In this document: in pieces, positions 1-8,210 of the stretch
How positions within the stretch are numbered: the stretch's first letter is position 1
Layout: each line of letters begins with the position of its first letter
Assembly: GCA_902557145.1 (NCBI GenBank)
Contig: CACDYZ010000001.1
Location: forward strand, 62,001 to 126,000
DNA length: 64,000 nucleotides
DNA from: an uncultured Alphaproteobacteria bacterium
GTDB taxonomy: Bacteria; Pseudomonadota; Alphaproteobacteria; HIMB59
Direction: 5' to 3'
The notes under the pieces: generated by a model
Seen by the model: the letters and a program-made list of their open reading frames with translations, nothing else
What the model was told of the DNA's origin: nothing
Databases searched by the model: none
Translations under genes and position numbers: made by a program

Positions 1-594
1 AACTTCTGAAGATCCTGTAGGTTTCAAATTTGGAGTCTCAATACCTCTTCCAAAACTTCTTGTAATTATGCCAAGTCTTTTTAGTGGTTGAATTTGTTTT
101 TTTATAAATAAATATGAAATTAATGATAAAATAATACTTACAGCAATCGTCCATAAAAAAAATCCAGCAACAGTTTTTGTTTCAACTCTTTTCTTTGGAA
201 CTAAATAAAAATATTCTAATTTTTTTTTGTCAAAAAATATGAAGTGATTTTGATTTTGTAGAACTTCAAAATCTCCTGATATTTGGTTGAGTGAGTTTTT
301 TATTCGCTTTCTAAATATCCAATTTGTAACTTCTTCTGCTTCACTGATATCTAAGTTATCAGTTCTTATGATTTGTAAAGTATTTGCATAATTATTTATT
401 GAGGACGAGTCCTTTTGCATTTCTAAAATCTTTATTTCATTTGAAATAGATTGAGCACTTCTTTTTAAGACTAAATCCCAGTGTAATTCAAAAAATATCA
501 CTATTCCTATTATTTGAACTAATACTATTGGTATTGTAATAAGATAAACAGATCTTATTAAAAGGCTCTCTGAAAAATTACTCCATTTAAACAT
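1..594 (-). CDS. Sensor histidine kinase, EnvZ-like, N-terminal part only
   Basis: An open frame runs on the minus strand from ATG at 594 to the window edge (198 codons), so the catalytic part lies outside. I translated it by hand. It starts MFKWSNFSESLLIRSVYL, has a first membrane segment at about residues 16-36, a periplasmic region of about 100 residues, a second membrane segment at about 141-164, and then the start of a HAMP linker (IQPLKRLG ... FGRGIETPNLKPTG). This is the EnvZ-type layout: periplasmic sensor, HAMP, then (not visible) the His phosphoacceptor and ATPase domains. Its ATG overlaps the stop of the response regulator (TAATG), so the two are probably translationally coupled partners. 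The signal sensed cannot be read from the sequence. Confidence 0.85.
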   Translation of the reverse strand, partial: MFKWSNFSESLLIRSVYLITIPIVLVQIIGIVIFFELHWDLVLKRSAQSISNEIKILEMQKDSSSINNYANTLQIIRTDNLDISEAEEVTNWIFRKRIKNSLNQISGDFEVLQNQNHFIFFDKKKLEYFYLVPKKRVETKTVAGFFLWTIAVSIILSLISYLFIKKQIQPLKRLGIITRSFGRGIETPNLKPTGSSEV

Positions 595-1262
595 TAAATG
601 AAAATTTTGTATCCTTTTCCATGAACCGATCTGATTATGTCTTTTAAATTACATTCTTTTTTTAATTTTAATCTCAATCTGGAAATTTGCATATCACCAC
701 TTCTTGATAAATAATCTAATCCTAACTCTGTGTTTAACAGGTCTCTCGTTAAATATTGGTGTGAATTACTTATTAGTAATTTCAAAATTTTTACTTCATT
801 GCTCGAAAGATTAATATTTTGTTTTTTAAATAGTAATTGTTCTCTTTTTAAATCAAATACTGTTTCACTACTAAAATTTATTGTATCCAGAGATTGTTTT
901 TTCGAGATATTTTTTTTTATTTTGAGCAATAACTCTCTTGAATCGAATGGTTTGCCAATATAATCGTCAGCACCTAATTCTAAACCAGTTACTCTATCGT
1001 CTACATTGCTTAATGCGGAGAGAAAGATTACTGGTGTATTAACTCTATTTTTAATTGTATTTTCATAAAAATCTAGACCTGTGCTGTCAGGGAGCATTAC
1101 ATCTAAAACAATCAAATCAAACAAGAATAGTTTTACTAATTTTTTTGCTTCTTCAATGTTTACAGCTTTAGAAACGATATAATCATTATTTACTAATAAT
1201 TTTTCAATAAGCGCTTGGAGAGTTTCATCATCTTCAACTAAAAGTATATGCTTATCATTCAT
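594..1262 (-). CDS. OmpR/PhoB-family response regulator
   Basis: The 222-residue protein has an N-terminal receiver domain and a C-terminal winged-helix DNA-binding domain. Receiver residues are visible: acidic pair D11/D12, phosphoacceptor D54 in LIVLDVMLPD, and conserved K104 in IGKPF. The C-terminal half (about 125-222) ends with the OmpR-type VHGKGYKI wing. Start and stop overlap the flanking genes by one base (TAATG at each end), giving a MarR - regulator - kinase operon. The arrangement next to ilvE resembles the alphaproteobacterial petP-petR locus of Rhodobacter; equating it with PetR is inference. Confidence 0.92.
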   Translation of the reverse strand: MNDKHILLVEDDETLQALIEKLLVNNDYIVSKAVNIEEAKKLVKLFLFDLIVLDVMLPDSTGLDFYENTIKNRVNTPVIFLSALSNVDDRVTGLELGADDYIGKPFDSRELLLKIKKNISKKQSLDTINFSSETVFDLKREQLLFKKQNINLSSNEVKILKLLISNSHQYLTRDLLNTELGLDYLSRSGDMQISRLRLKLKKECNLKDIIRSVHGKGYKIFI

Positions 1263-1678
1263 TACAATGACTCTATAATATTAATAAAACCAGACATATT
1301 TTTTGGATCTATCTTTTTAAATATTTTTATAATTTTTTCATTTATTCTATTTGTTGTTTTTTCAATTAACTCTTCCCCGTTTTTGGTTATTGAAATTGTC
1401 TTATTATCTAAATTTAATATATTTTTTATCTGTAAATCTTTTAGTATTAAATTTAAATTTTGTTTCTTTAAAAATACTTTATTTGCAATATCAATCTTCT
1501 TTTTAAATCCCTTTTTAATCTCTAAAATCACTATTAACTCATTAAATGTTAAATTATTTAATTCACAACAAATTTGGATCTCTCTTTGAAGAGATTTATA
1601 AGATCTATGTAAACCTAAAATTATCTCTAGAGTATTTTCTTTTTTAAAATATAAAGTATCGGCAAAACTTAAATTCAT
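1262..1678 (-). CDS. MarR-family transcriptional regulator (PetP-like position)
   Basis: A 138-residue protein with the size and helical, lysine-rich pattern of MarR winged-helix regulators: a helical start (about 10-45), a helix-turn-helix region with IVILEIKKGFKKKIDIANKV at about 50-75, a wing with ISITKNGEEL near 100-112, and a C-terminal dimerisation helix. It is the first gene of a MarR / response regulator / histidine kinase operon, divergent from ilvE across 59 bp. In Rhodobacter petP-petR a MarR-like protein likewise precedes an OmpR-type regulator. The effector is unknown. Confidence 0.75.
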   Translation of the reverse strand: MNLSFADTLYFKKENTLEIILGLHRSYKSLQREIQICCELNNLTFNELIVILEIKKGFKKKIDIANKVFLKKQNLNLILKDLQIKNILNLDNKTISITKNGEELIEKTTNRINEKIIKIFKKIDPKNMSGFINIIESL

Positions 1679-1737
1679 AAGATATAAATATAATTATATT
1701 GTGAATTTTAATAAATAATATTACATTATTTCGAATT

Positions 1738-2628
1738 ATGGAAATTATCCCCTTTGATAAGAGAATTGGTTTTATCTGGTATAACGGTGAATTTGTTGAA
1801 TGGCAAAATGCCACTACTCACGTGCTTAACCATGGTTTGCATTATGGAAGTTGTGTTTTTGAAGGTTTAAGAGTTTATGGGGAAAAAATTTATAAATTAG
1901 AAAAACATACTGATAGGTTGTTTTTTTCTGCTCAAAGAATGGGCATCGATGTACCTTATACTAAAGATGAGATAAATAGAGCCCACGAGGAAACCATTAG
2001 AAAAATGAATATAAAGTACGGTTACGTTCGTCCTGTAATTTGGAGAGGTAGTGAAATGATGGCTATATCTGCTCAAAAAAATAAGATTAATGTAGCGGTT
2101 GCTACTTGGGAATGGCCTAGTTATTTTACTCAAGAAGATCGATTAAAAGGAATATCTCTACAAACAGCTGTTTGGAAAAGACCTCCTCCAGATTGTATAC
2201 CAACAGACACTAAAGCAGCTGGTCTGTATATGATTTGCACTTTAAGTAAACATGAGGCTGAAAAGAATGGTTATACCGATGCTTTGATGCTGGATTATAA
2301 AGGAAGAGTAAGTGAGTCTACTGGTTCAAATATCTTTTTAGTGATTAATGGTGAAATTCATACCCCTGTACCTGATTGTTTTTTAAATGGTATTACGAGA
2401 CAAGCTGTAATAGAAATTGCAAAAAATGAAGGTATTAACGTAATTGAAAGAGATATATATCCAGACGAAATTTCAAAAGCTGAGGAAATTTTTCTTACAG
2501 GATCTGCTGTCGAGGTAACCCCAGTTGGTAAAATTGATAATCAAAATTTTAAAGTTGGAGATATTACAGCTAAGATTTCAAGTCTATATATGAAAGAAGT
2601 AGATCCTAATTATGAATACAACGATTAA
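1738..2628 (+). CDS. ilvE: Branched-chain amino acid aminotransferase
   Basis: A 296-residue fold-type IV PLP aminotransferase that interconverts Leu/Ile/Val and their 2-oxo acids with 2-oxoglutarate/glutamate in the cytoplasm. The N-terminus has the family block HGLHYGSCVFEGLRVY (residues 32-47). The PLP lysine is K159 in TDTKAAGLYM, and phosphate-binding SESTGSNIF and TGSAVEVTPV follow. Length is normal. It is transcribed divergently from the MarR-headed regulatory operon and its last codon overlaps the convergent moaE by 4 bases. Confidence 0.95.
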   Translation: MEIIPFDKRIGFIWYNGEFVEWQNATTHVLNHGLHYGSCVFEGLRVYGEKIYKLEKHTDRLFFSAQRMGIDVPYTKDEINRAHEETIRKMNIKYGYVRPVIWRGSEMMAISAQKNKINVAVATWEWPSYFTQEDRLKGISLQTAVWKRPPPDCIPTDTKAAGLYMICTLSKHEAEKNGYTDALMLDYKGRVSESTGSNIFLVINGEIHTPVPDCFLNGITRQAVIEIAKNEGINVIERDIYPDEISKAEEIFLTGSAVEVTPVGKIDNQNFKVGDITAKISSLYMKEVDPNYEYND

Positions 2629-3086
2629 TTAATAATTTCTCTCCATTTTAATATTTTTTTATTATCTTTATTTTTTTGATAGACCATTTCTTTCTCTTCG
2701 TTGTCTAATAAATGAAATTTCCAAAAAGCAACATCTATCTTTAAGCTATCAATTACATACTCACACGCCTCTATAGAATTTGATCGGTGAGACGAGGAAG
2801 TAACTACTAAAACTATTTTCTCTCCCAAGTTTAATCTTCCTATTCTATGAATTATTAAACATTCACTAAGATCCCATTTTTTTAAAGCTTGTACTCTAAT
2901 TTTTTCAAGCTGAGATATTGCCAATTCTTCGTAACATTCTAAATATATTCCTTTAATTTCAGTATTTGAAAAACTTAAATCAGACCTTACTGTGCCCAAA
3001 AAAAAACTATAAGCACCATTTTTATTAGAAGATATTTTTTTGAACTCATTTTCTAGATCAAAACTTTCTTTTATAATTTTTATCAT
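2625..3086 (-). CDS. moaE: Molybdopterin synthase catalytic subunit
   Basis: A 153-residue MoaE-family protein. With thiocarboxylated MoaD it converts cyclic pyranopterin monophosphate to molybdopterin. Visible family features are FFLGTVRSD near residue 28, IHRIGRLNLGEKIVLV in the middle, SSHRSNSIEACEYVID, and the C-terminal lysine-containing AFWKFHLLDNEEKE region corresponding to the active-site loop. Its ATG overlaps the moaD stop (TAATG), so catalytic and sulfur-carrier subunits are coupled. It is the last gene of uvrC-pgsA-moaD-moaE. Confidence 0.93.
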   Translation of the reverse strand: MIKIIKESFDLENEFKKISSNKNGAYSFFLGTVRSDLSFSNTEIKGIYLECYEELAISQLEKIRVQALKKWDLSECLIIHRIGRLNLGEKIVLVVTSSSHRSNSIEACEYVIDSLKIDVAFWKFHLLDNEEKEMVYQKNKDNKKILKWREIIN

Positions 3087-3340
3087 TATCCTCCTGTGAC
3101 GGGTGGCAGAAAAGCCAAAACGTCACCATTATTTAATATTCGATCATTATCGTTTAACTCATTCAAGTTAAGAAAGTATTTCACACTGTTATCTTTAAAT
3201 ATTTCTTGAAATATAGGGTCTTTTGAAATGAGGTTATTCTTTAATTCTTTAAAACTTATTGCTTTATCTAATTCAATTAGATCGTGGCTTTTTTTTAGCT
3301 TAACCCTTATCCACGAAAAATATTTTATTGTAATATTCAA
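3086..3340 (-). CDS. moaD: Molybdopterin synthase sulfur-carrier subunit
   Basis: A ubiquitin-fold MoaD protein ending in the essential Gly-Gly (LPPVTGG), where the thiocarboxylate forms. A longer open frame extends upstream to an ATG at 3430, but its first 30 residues lie inside pgsA and do not look like MoaD. I place the start at the TTG at 3340, whose TTGA overlaps the pgsA stop; this gives 84 residues beginning LNITIKYFSWIRVKL, matching the family start and length. Cotranscribed with moaE. Confidence 0.85.
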   Translation of the reverse strand: MNITIKYFSWIRVKLKKSHDLIELDKAISFKELKNNLISKDPIFQEIFKDNSVKYFLNLNELNDNDRILNNGDVLAFLPPVTGG

Positions 3341-3891
3341 ATATGCTTTAGACCCTTTGCTACATAATTGTATCCTGATAACAAAGTAATTATAGCAGCA
3401 AGCCATAATGTAACTAAGCCTAAATTCCATAAGAAATCGTTTAACTCAAAACCTAAGCTTATTATAAGAATCGATAAACTAACCATTTGAAAAGTAGTTT
3501 TATATTTAGCTAACTTACTAACTGGCATATCAGTATTCAATTTTGCTAAAAATTCTCTTAGGCCTGAAATTGCTATTTCTCTTAACAAAATGATTATAGC
3601 AGGAATAACATGAACATCAGCAATTACTCTTGTATCAATTAAAACAATTATAACCGCAGCAATTAAAAGTTTATCAGCAATCGGATCTAGTAAAGTACCA
3701 AGTTTAGAAGATTGATTTAAAGTTCTAGCTAAATATCCATCAAAATAATCAGATATTGAAGAAACTATAAATAATAACCCAGCTATAAGGACAACATTAG
3801 AGTTATCTGAAAAAAGTAAATATAAAATTATGGGTATTAATATAATTCTAACAAAAGTTATTATATTAGGTATTGTGTAGATCCTAGCCAT
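3337..3891 (-). CDS. pgsA: CDP-diacylglycerol--glycerol-3-phosphate 3-phosphatidyltransferase
   Basis: A 184-residue polytopic inner-membrane enzyme of the CDP-alcohol phosphatidyltransferase family that makes phosphatidylglycerophosphate from CDP-diacylglycerol. The family signature DG(x2)AR(x8)G(x3)D(x3)D is complete: D51-G52, A55-R56, G65, D69, D73. Several hydrophobic segments surround it. The start overlaps the 3' end of uvrC by 8 bases and the stop overlaps the moaD TTG. uvrC-pgsA linkage is common in proteobacteria. Confidence 0.94.
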   Translation of the reverse strand: MARIYTIPNIITFVRIILIPIILYLLFSDNSNVVLIAGLLFIVSSISDYFDGYLARTLNQSSKLGTLLDPIADKLLIAAVIIVLIDTRVIADVHVIPAIIILLREIAISGLREFLAKLNTDMPVSKLAKYKTTFQMVSLSILIISLGFELNDFLWNLGLVTLWLAAIITLLSGYNYVAKGLKHI

Positions 3892-5686
3892 TTATCTTAT
3901 CTAATATAGCCTTTATATTTTTTGAATTTAAACCTTTTATTTGAGTTAACTCATCTCTATTTGCCCGCTTTAAATTTTGCACACTTCCAAAAAAATTGAT
4001 AACTCTCATTTTTTTTACTTTTCCTATGCCATCTATGCCATCTAAAAAACTAGTTTTTAGTGAGTCGGACATCCTTTTCATACTATTTTTTTTAGATAGT
4101 TTGTGAGCTTGATCTCTCATTTTTTGAATAAATCCCTCTATCTGAGGATTATCTTTTAAAGATAAATTTTTCTCATTTATTAAATGATATCTATCAAACC
4201 TGAAATCCCTCTTGAAACCTTTAGAAACACCAATTAATTTAATATCTTCGTTTATACCACTTTCATTGATAGCTTCTTGACATATCTTTAAGTAAGGGTG
4301 CGCACCATCTATGATTATTATATCAGGTAAAATCTTATCATCTTTGGAAAAGCGAGATTTAAATACTTTTCTCATTAAGTCTGCATCGCCAAATTTTTTT
4401 AAATCATAGTCTTTAAATTTATAAGTTCTTGAGTCCTTAATACTGAAACCCTCTTCATTAAATACTACATATGAAGCAACCGCATAATTATTTCCAAAAA
4501 AACTATTGTCATAGGCTTCTACTCGTTCAACATTATTTTTGATATTAAATTTAATCTTCAGTAAGTTTAAAATTTCTTGATTATTAACATATTTTTGTTT
4601 TTGAAGGCTTACCTCTTTATCATTACGTTTAGCAGTAAGATTTGATATTTTTTGTATACCTACAATATTATTACTTTTTAGAGATACATCTATTTTGTAG
4701 TTTTCTTTCATAATAGATTTTAATTCGTTATATCCTTGAATTTTTTTAGAAATAATTATTTTTTTTGGCCTAAAACTTTTTAAATAAAATTGTATAATTA
4801 ATGAGGTAGGATCAATATCTTCTTCAAATTTATCAGAATAGTATATTAAATTTCCTCCGAGATATCTCCCATATCTAATAAAACCAATATAAATTGAGAA
4901 ATGTTTTTTATTATCAATATGGATATAATCAAAGTTAGTCTCTTGGGTACTTATTTTTACTTCTTCTCTAATAATATAATTTAATGATTGAATACTATCT
5001 CTTAATTCTGCAGCTTTTTCATAATTTTGACTTTCACTAAAATAAACCATTTGTTTCTCTAGTTTATTAAATATTTTTTTCTGACTACCTTGAAAAAATT
5101 TTATGGTATCACTGACCTGATTTTTGTATTCATTTTCATCAACTTTGCTTACACATGGAGCAGAACATTGTTTAAGGTCATAAAGCAAACATGGTCTAGT
5201 TCTATTTTTAAACTCTGAGTCATTACAACTTCTAAGTTTAAAAGATTTTTGTAATATCTTTATCACTTTGTCAGTTTTCAAAGCCGATGTAAAAGGCCCA
5301 AATACTTTGTCCTCATTTGAAAAATCATTCCTAAATCTGGTTAGTCTTGGAAAAGCCCCATTTGTTATTTTAATTAAGGGAAAACTTTTATCGTCTTTTA
5401 AACGAATGTTATATCTAGGAGAAAATTTTTTTATAAGTAAAGCCTCTAATAAAAGTGCATTTCTTTCTGACTCAGTAAGTTCAAAATCTATATTAACCGT
5501 CTGAGACACCATTTTTTGTAGTCTCCTTGGTAATTTTGGTAGATTACCATAATTAGATAATCTTCTTTTAATATTAATAGCTTTACCAATATAGATTGGA
5601 ATATCTTTTTTATTTTTAAAAAGGTATACACCAGATGTTTTAGGTGCATCTTTTAGCCTACTTTTTAATATTTCCAATCCAAACAT
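3884..5686 (-). CDS. uvrC: Excinuclease ABC subunit C
   Basis: A 600-residue UvrC, the endonuclease of nucleotide excision repair that makes the 3' and 5' incisions with UvrB. Domains in order: an N-terminal GIY-YIG nuclease (GVYLF at 19-23, IYIGKA at 31-36, so GIY reads GVY); a Cys-containing block near 165-180 (CLLYDLKQCSAPC); a UVR UvrB-binding motif (NYEKAAELRDSI); the RNase-H-like nuclease with YDNSFFG and IIIIDGAHPYL; and tandem helix-hairpin-helices (LDGIDGIGKVKKMRVINFFG, QIKGLNSKNI). Start upstream of the GIY domain is normal. First gene of an operon with pgsA-moaD-moaE. Confidence 0.96.
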   Translation of the reverse strand: MFGLEILKSRLKDAPKTSGVYLFKNKKDIPIYIGKAINIKRRLSNYGNLPKLPRRLQKMVSQTVNIDFELTESERNALLLEALLIKKFSPRYNIRLKDDKSFPLIKITNGAFPRLTRFRNDFSNEDKVFGPFTSALKTDKVIKILQKSFKLRSCNDSEFKNRTRPCLLYDLKQCSAPCVSKVDENEYKNQVSDTIKFFQGSQKKIFNKLEKQMVYFSESQNYEKAAELRDSIQSLNYIIREEVKISTQETNFDYIHIDNKKHFSIYIGFIRYGRYLGGNLIYYSDKFEEDIDPTSLIIQFYLKSFRPKKIIISKKIQGYNELKSIMKENYKIDVSLKSNNIVGIQKISNLTAKRNDKEVSLQKQKYVNNQEILNLLKIKFNIKNNVERVEAYDNSFFGNNYAVASYVVFNEEGFSIKDSRTYKFKDYDLKKFGDADLMRKVFKSRFSKDDKILPDIIIIDGAHPYLKICQEAINESGINEDIKLIGVSKGFKRDFRFDRYHLINEKNLSLKDNPQIEGFIQKMRDQAHKLSKKNSMKRMSDSLKTSFLDGIDGIGKVKKMRVINFFGSVQNLKRANRDELTQIKGLNSKNIKAILDKING

Positions 5687-5768
5687 TTGACTATTTTACA
5701 CAGAATATATTAAGCGTAAGAAAAATATAGATACTTTTATTTTAAAAAGAAATATATTAAGAATTCCT

Positions 5769-7157
5769 TTGAAATCAGAACTAAAGACTCAATTATTATC
5801 ACCATATAAATTTTTAAGTGATAAATTCTATGAAAAATCCAAGCCCCAAAGTTTTCCAGAATATAAGATAAGATTCCGTAACAATAATTTTGAAGAATTT
5901 ACAAAACTTAATAACAAAGACTGGGTTAATCTTTTTGGAAAATTTGAGAGTGAATACTTACCATCTAACTCTAATTTAGCTATGAAATATCATGGCCACC
6001 AATTTAGAGTTTATAATCCTGAAATTGGAGATGGTAGGGGGTTTACTGTTGCCCAGTTTTACAAAGATAAAAAGCTGTTTGACTTAGGAACTAAAGGCAG
6101 TGGAAAAACAGTCTATTCTCGAAGTGGCGATGGTCGATTAACTTTAAAAGGAGGGGTAAGAGAGGTACTTTGTTCCTCTTATTTAGAAGCAATGGGCCTA
6201 AAAACTTCTAGATCCCTATCATTAATTGAAACAGGTGAAGATTTACATCGAAGTGATGAACCTTCCCCAACGAGATCTAGTGTTTTAGTAAGAATTTCTC
6301 ATTCCCATATCAGGATTGGAACTTTTCAATATCATGCATATCACCAAGATAATGAGAGTTTAGAGAAATTAATAAAATCAGTCGGAAAATATTACTTTTC
6401 CTTTAGTGATGTGGAGAATACACCATTGAATTTTTTTTCTTTAGTTGTTCAAAATTGTGCAAAATTAGCTGCCTCTTATAACATATTTGGCTTTGTCCAC
6501 GGTGTTCTCAATACTGATAATATTAACATAACCGGAGAAAGTTTTGACTATGGGCCTTACCGTATGATGGAAAAATATGATCCAGAGAAAGTAGCAGCTT
6601 ACTTTGATCATTCCGGTCTTTATAAATTTTCAAATCAAGTTGATTCTATTTTTTGGAATGTTCAACAATTAGCTTCAATCATGACACTTTTTATAGAAAA
6701 AGAATTAATAATAGAAGAACTAAAAAGATATATAGAGCTTTATAATGAAGAAGTTATAAAATTATTCTTTAAAAGATTGTCTCTTAAACCCAGCAAATTA
6801 CAATTGCATAATCAAAAATTATTAAATGATATTTATGAAATATTACTAAAGAGCCCTTATCTTTACGAAGAGGTATATAATGACCTCAGAGGAGGAAGAC
6901 AAAGATTAAATATTCAAAATGAAATTAAACATAAATATAAAAATTATGATTTAGATACAATTTTTAAAAATCATGAAATTTTCAATAATCTTGACATTAA
7001 GTCTTTGACTCAAATTCCAAAGGAAACACTTCTATATGATGAAATAGAAAAAATCTGGCATGATATAGATAATAATGATGACTGGTCATTGTTTAATAAG
7101 AAAATCGATAGTATAAATATATTTAAGCAGGCGAATATAAATCATGGACTGGGATAA
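5769..7157 (+). CDS. selO: SelO/YdiU-family protein adenylyltransferase
   Basis: A 462-residue SelO pseudokinase, a family that transfers AMP to Ser/Thr/Tyr of target proteins in redox responses. Motifs: YHGHQFRVYNPEIGDGRGF (74-92), LGTKGSGKTVYSRSGDGRLT (106-125), ETGEDLHR, and the metal/catalytic block HGVLNTDN (244-251) followed by DYGPY (260-264). The start is a TTG at 5769 (KSELKTQ follows) without a strong Shine-Dalgarno. The C-terminus ends in NINHGLG with no Cys or Sec motif, unlike the Cys-containing tail of many SelO proteins. The end overlaps the LysR gene by 14 bases. Confidence 0.92.
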   Translation: MKSELKTQLLSPYKFLSDKFYEKSKPQSFPEYKIRFRNNNFEEFTKLNNKDWVNLFGKFESEYLPSNSNLAMKYHGHQFRVYNPEIGDGRGFTVAQFYKDKKLFDLGTKGSGKTVYSRSGDGRLTLKGGVREVLCSSYLEAMGLKTSRSLSLIETGEDLHRSDEPSPTRSSVLVRISHSHIRIGTFQYHAYHQDNESLEKLIKSVGKYYFSFSDVENTPLNFFSLVVQNCAKLAASYNIFGFVHGVLNTDNINITGESFDYGPYRMMEKYDPEKVAAYFDHSGLYKFSNQVDSIFWNVQQLASIMTLFIEKELIIEELKRYIELYNEEVIKLFFKRLSLKPSKLQLHNQKLLNDIYEILLKSPYLYEEVYNDLRGGRQRLNIQNEIKHKYKNYDLDTIFKNHEIFNNLDIKSLTQIPKETLLYDEIEKIWHDIDNNDDWSLFNKKIDSINIFKQANINHGLG

Positions 7158-8031
7158 ATTAAAAATTTTTCATAATGTTGCTTTAGATCTTAATATATCT
7201 GAAGCAGCTCATAAAATGAATATTAGTCATTCTTCTATTAGTAGACAAATAAGTGCTCTTGAGAGAGATTTGAAGGTCTCACTTTTTAAAAGACATGCTA
7301 GAGGACTGACACTAACTGAACAGGGAAAAATTTTATTTAAAACTGCTCACGATATATTTGGTAAGATAGCTCTCACTGAGGCTAAATTGACAGAGTCTAA
7401 AGAGAACCCTACTGGGCCACTTACTATAGCTGCGACAGTTGCATTTGGCACAACTTGGTTAGCGCCTAGAATTGAAAAATTTACAAATTCATATCCAGAT
7501 ATAGATGTCTCAATAATTATTGAAAACAAGTATACTGATTTGGCCCAAGGTGAGGCTGATGTTGCTTTGAGGCTGACAGAACCTACTCAAATGGATCTGA
7601 TTAGGTTTCCACTTTATGAATTTCAATTTAAAATTTATTCCTCCCCAGAATACATTGAAAAATTTGGAATTCCAAAAGATGTCAGTGAACTACCAAATCA
7701 TAAGATTGTTGCTTTTGGAGATAGTGTTGAACCCTCTATTCCTGATGTAAATTGTATTTTGGACTTACTTCCTAAAAATAAAAAAGTTAAAACACTCTTT
7801 ATCTCAAATATGTACGGAGTTATGAGAGCTATAGGAGGAGGGGCAGGGATTGGAGCACTACCTGAATATATGAGAATATCCAATAATAATCTTGTTCCCA
7901 TTTTGCCAAATGCTGACACTCCTAAGACTATTATATATTTTACATATCCCCCTGAACTAAAAGGTTCTAAAAAAATTGAGGCTCTAAGAGATTTTTTAGT
8001 TAGAGAAGTTAATAAAGAAAAAAAAAGTTAG
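7144..8031 (+). CDS. LysR-family transcriptional regulator
   Basis: A 295-residue LysR-type regulator. The N-terminal winged helix-turn-helix (about 1-60) reads SEAAHKMNISHSSISRQISA followed by LFKRHARGLTLTEQG. The C-terminal two-lobed effector domain begins near residue 90 (GPLTIAATVAFGTTWLAPRI). Its ATG lies inside the 3' end of selO, so the pair is probably cotranscribed. Effector and regulon are unknown. Confidence 0.9.
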   Translation: MDWDKLKIFHNVALDLNISEAAHKMNISHSSISRQISALERDLKVSLFKRHARGLTLTEQGKILFKTAHDIFGKIALTEAKLTESKENPTGPLTIAATVAFGTTWLAPRIEKFTNSYPDIDVSIIIENKYTDLAQGEADVALRLTEPTQMDLIRFPLYEFQFKIYSSPEYIEKFGIPKDVSELPNHKIVAFGDSVEPSIPDVNCILDLLPKNKKVKTLFISNMYGVMRAIGGGAGIGALPEYMRISNNNLVPILPNADTPKTIIYFTYPPELKGSKKIEALRDFLVREVNKEKKS

Positions 8032-8210
8032 TCTTTTTTGATAAATTTTTTATTACAATAGTTACAGACAACTTCTTGTTTTTTATCGATCTTAAAATAA
8101 ACAGCTGGATGGCCGAGATCACCACTACCACCATCGCACATGATTACATTTACCGTCTTTGAGACATACTCTACTTCTTGAGAATTTTCTAAATTAACTT
8201 GATCACTCAT
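8028..8210 (-). CDS. zf-CHCC zinc-finger protein (NDUFS6-like)
   Basis: A 60-residue protein with the zf-CHCC pattern: a Cys in MCDGGSGDLGHPAVYF with the His of GHP, then CNYC followed by KKF. This Cys-His-Cys-Cys zinc site is that of mitochondrial complex I accessory subunit NDUFS6 and its alphaproteobacterial homologues, so an association with NADH dehydrogenase is likely but inferred. Its ATG at 8210 overlaps the htpG stop (ATGA), placing it downstream of htpG; its end overlaps the convergent LysR gene by 4 bases. Confidence 0.85.
   Translation of the reverse strand: MSDQVNLENSQEVEYVSKTVNVIMCDGGSGDLGHPAVYFKIDKKQEVVCNYCNKKFIKKD

Noticed and set aside
3341..3430. 30-residue N-terminal extension of MoaD
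   Set aside because: It overlaps the conserved pgsA end and has no MoaD similarity; the TTG at 3340 fits length and start.
7100..7157. Selenocysteine or Cys redox motif at the SelO C-terminus
   Set aside because: The protein ends in a normal stop after NINHGLG; there is no in-frame TGA continuation with family similarity and no Cys.
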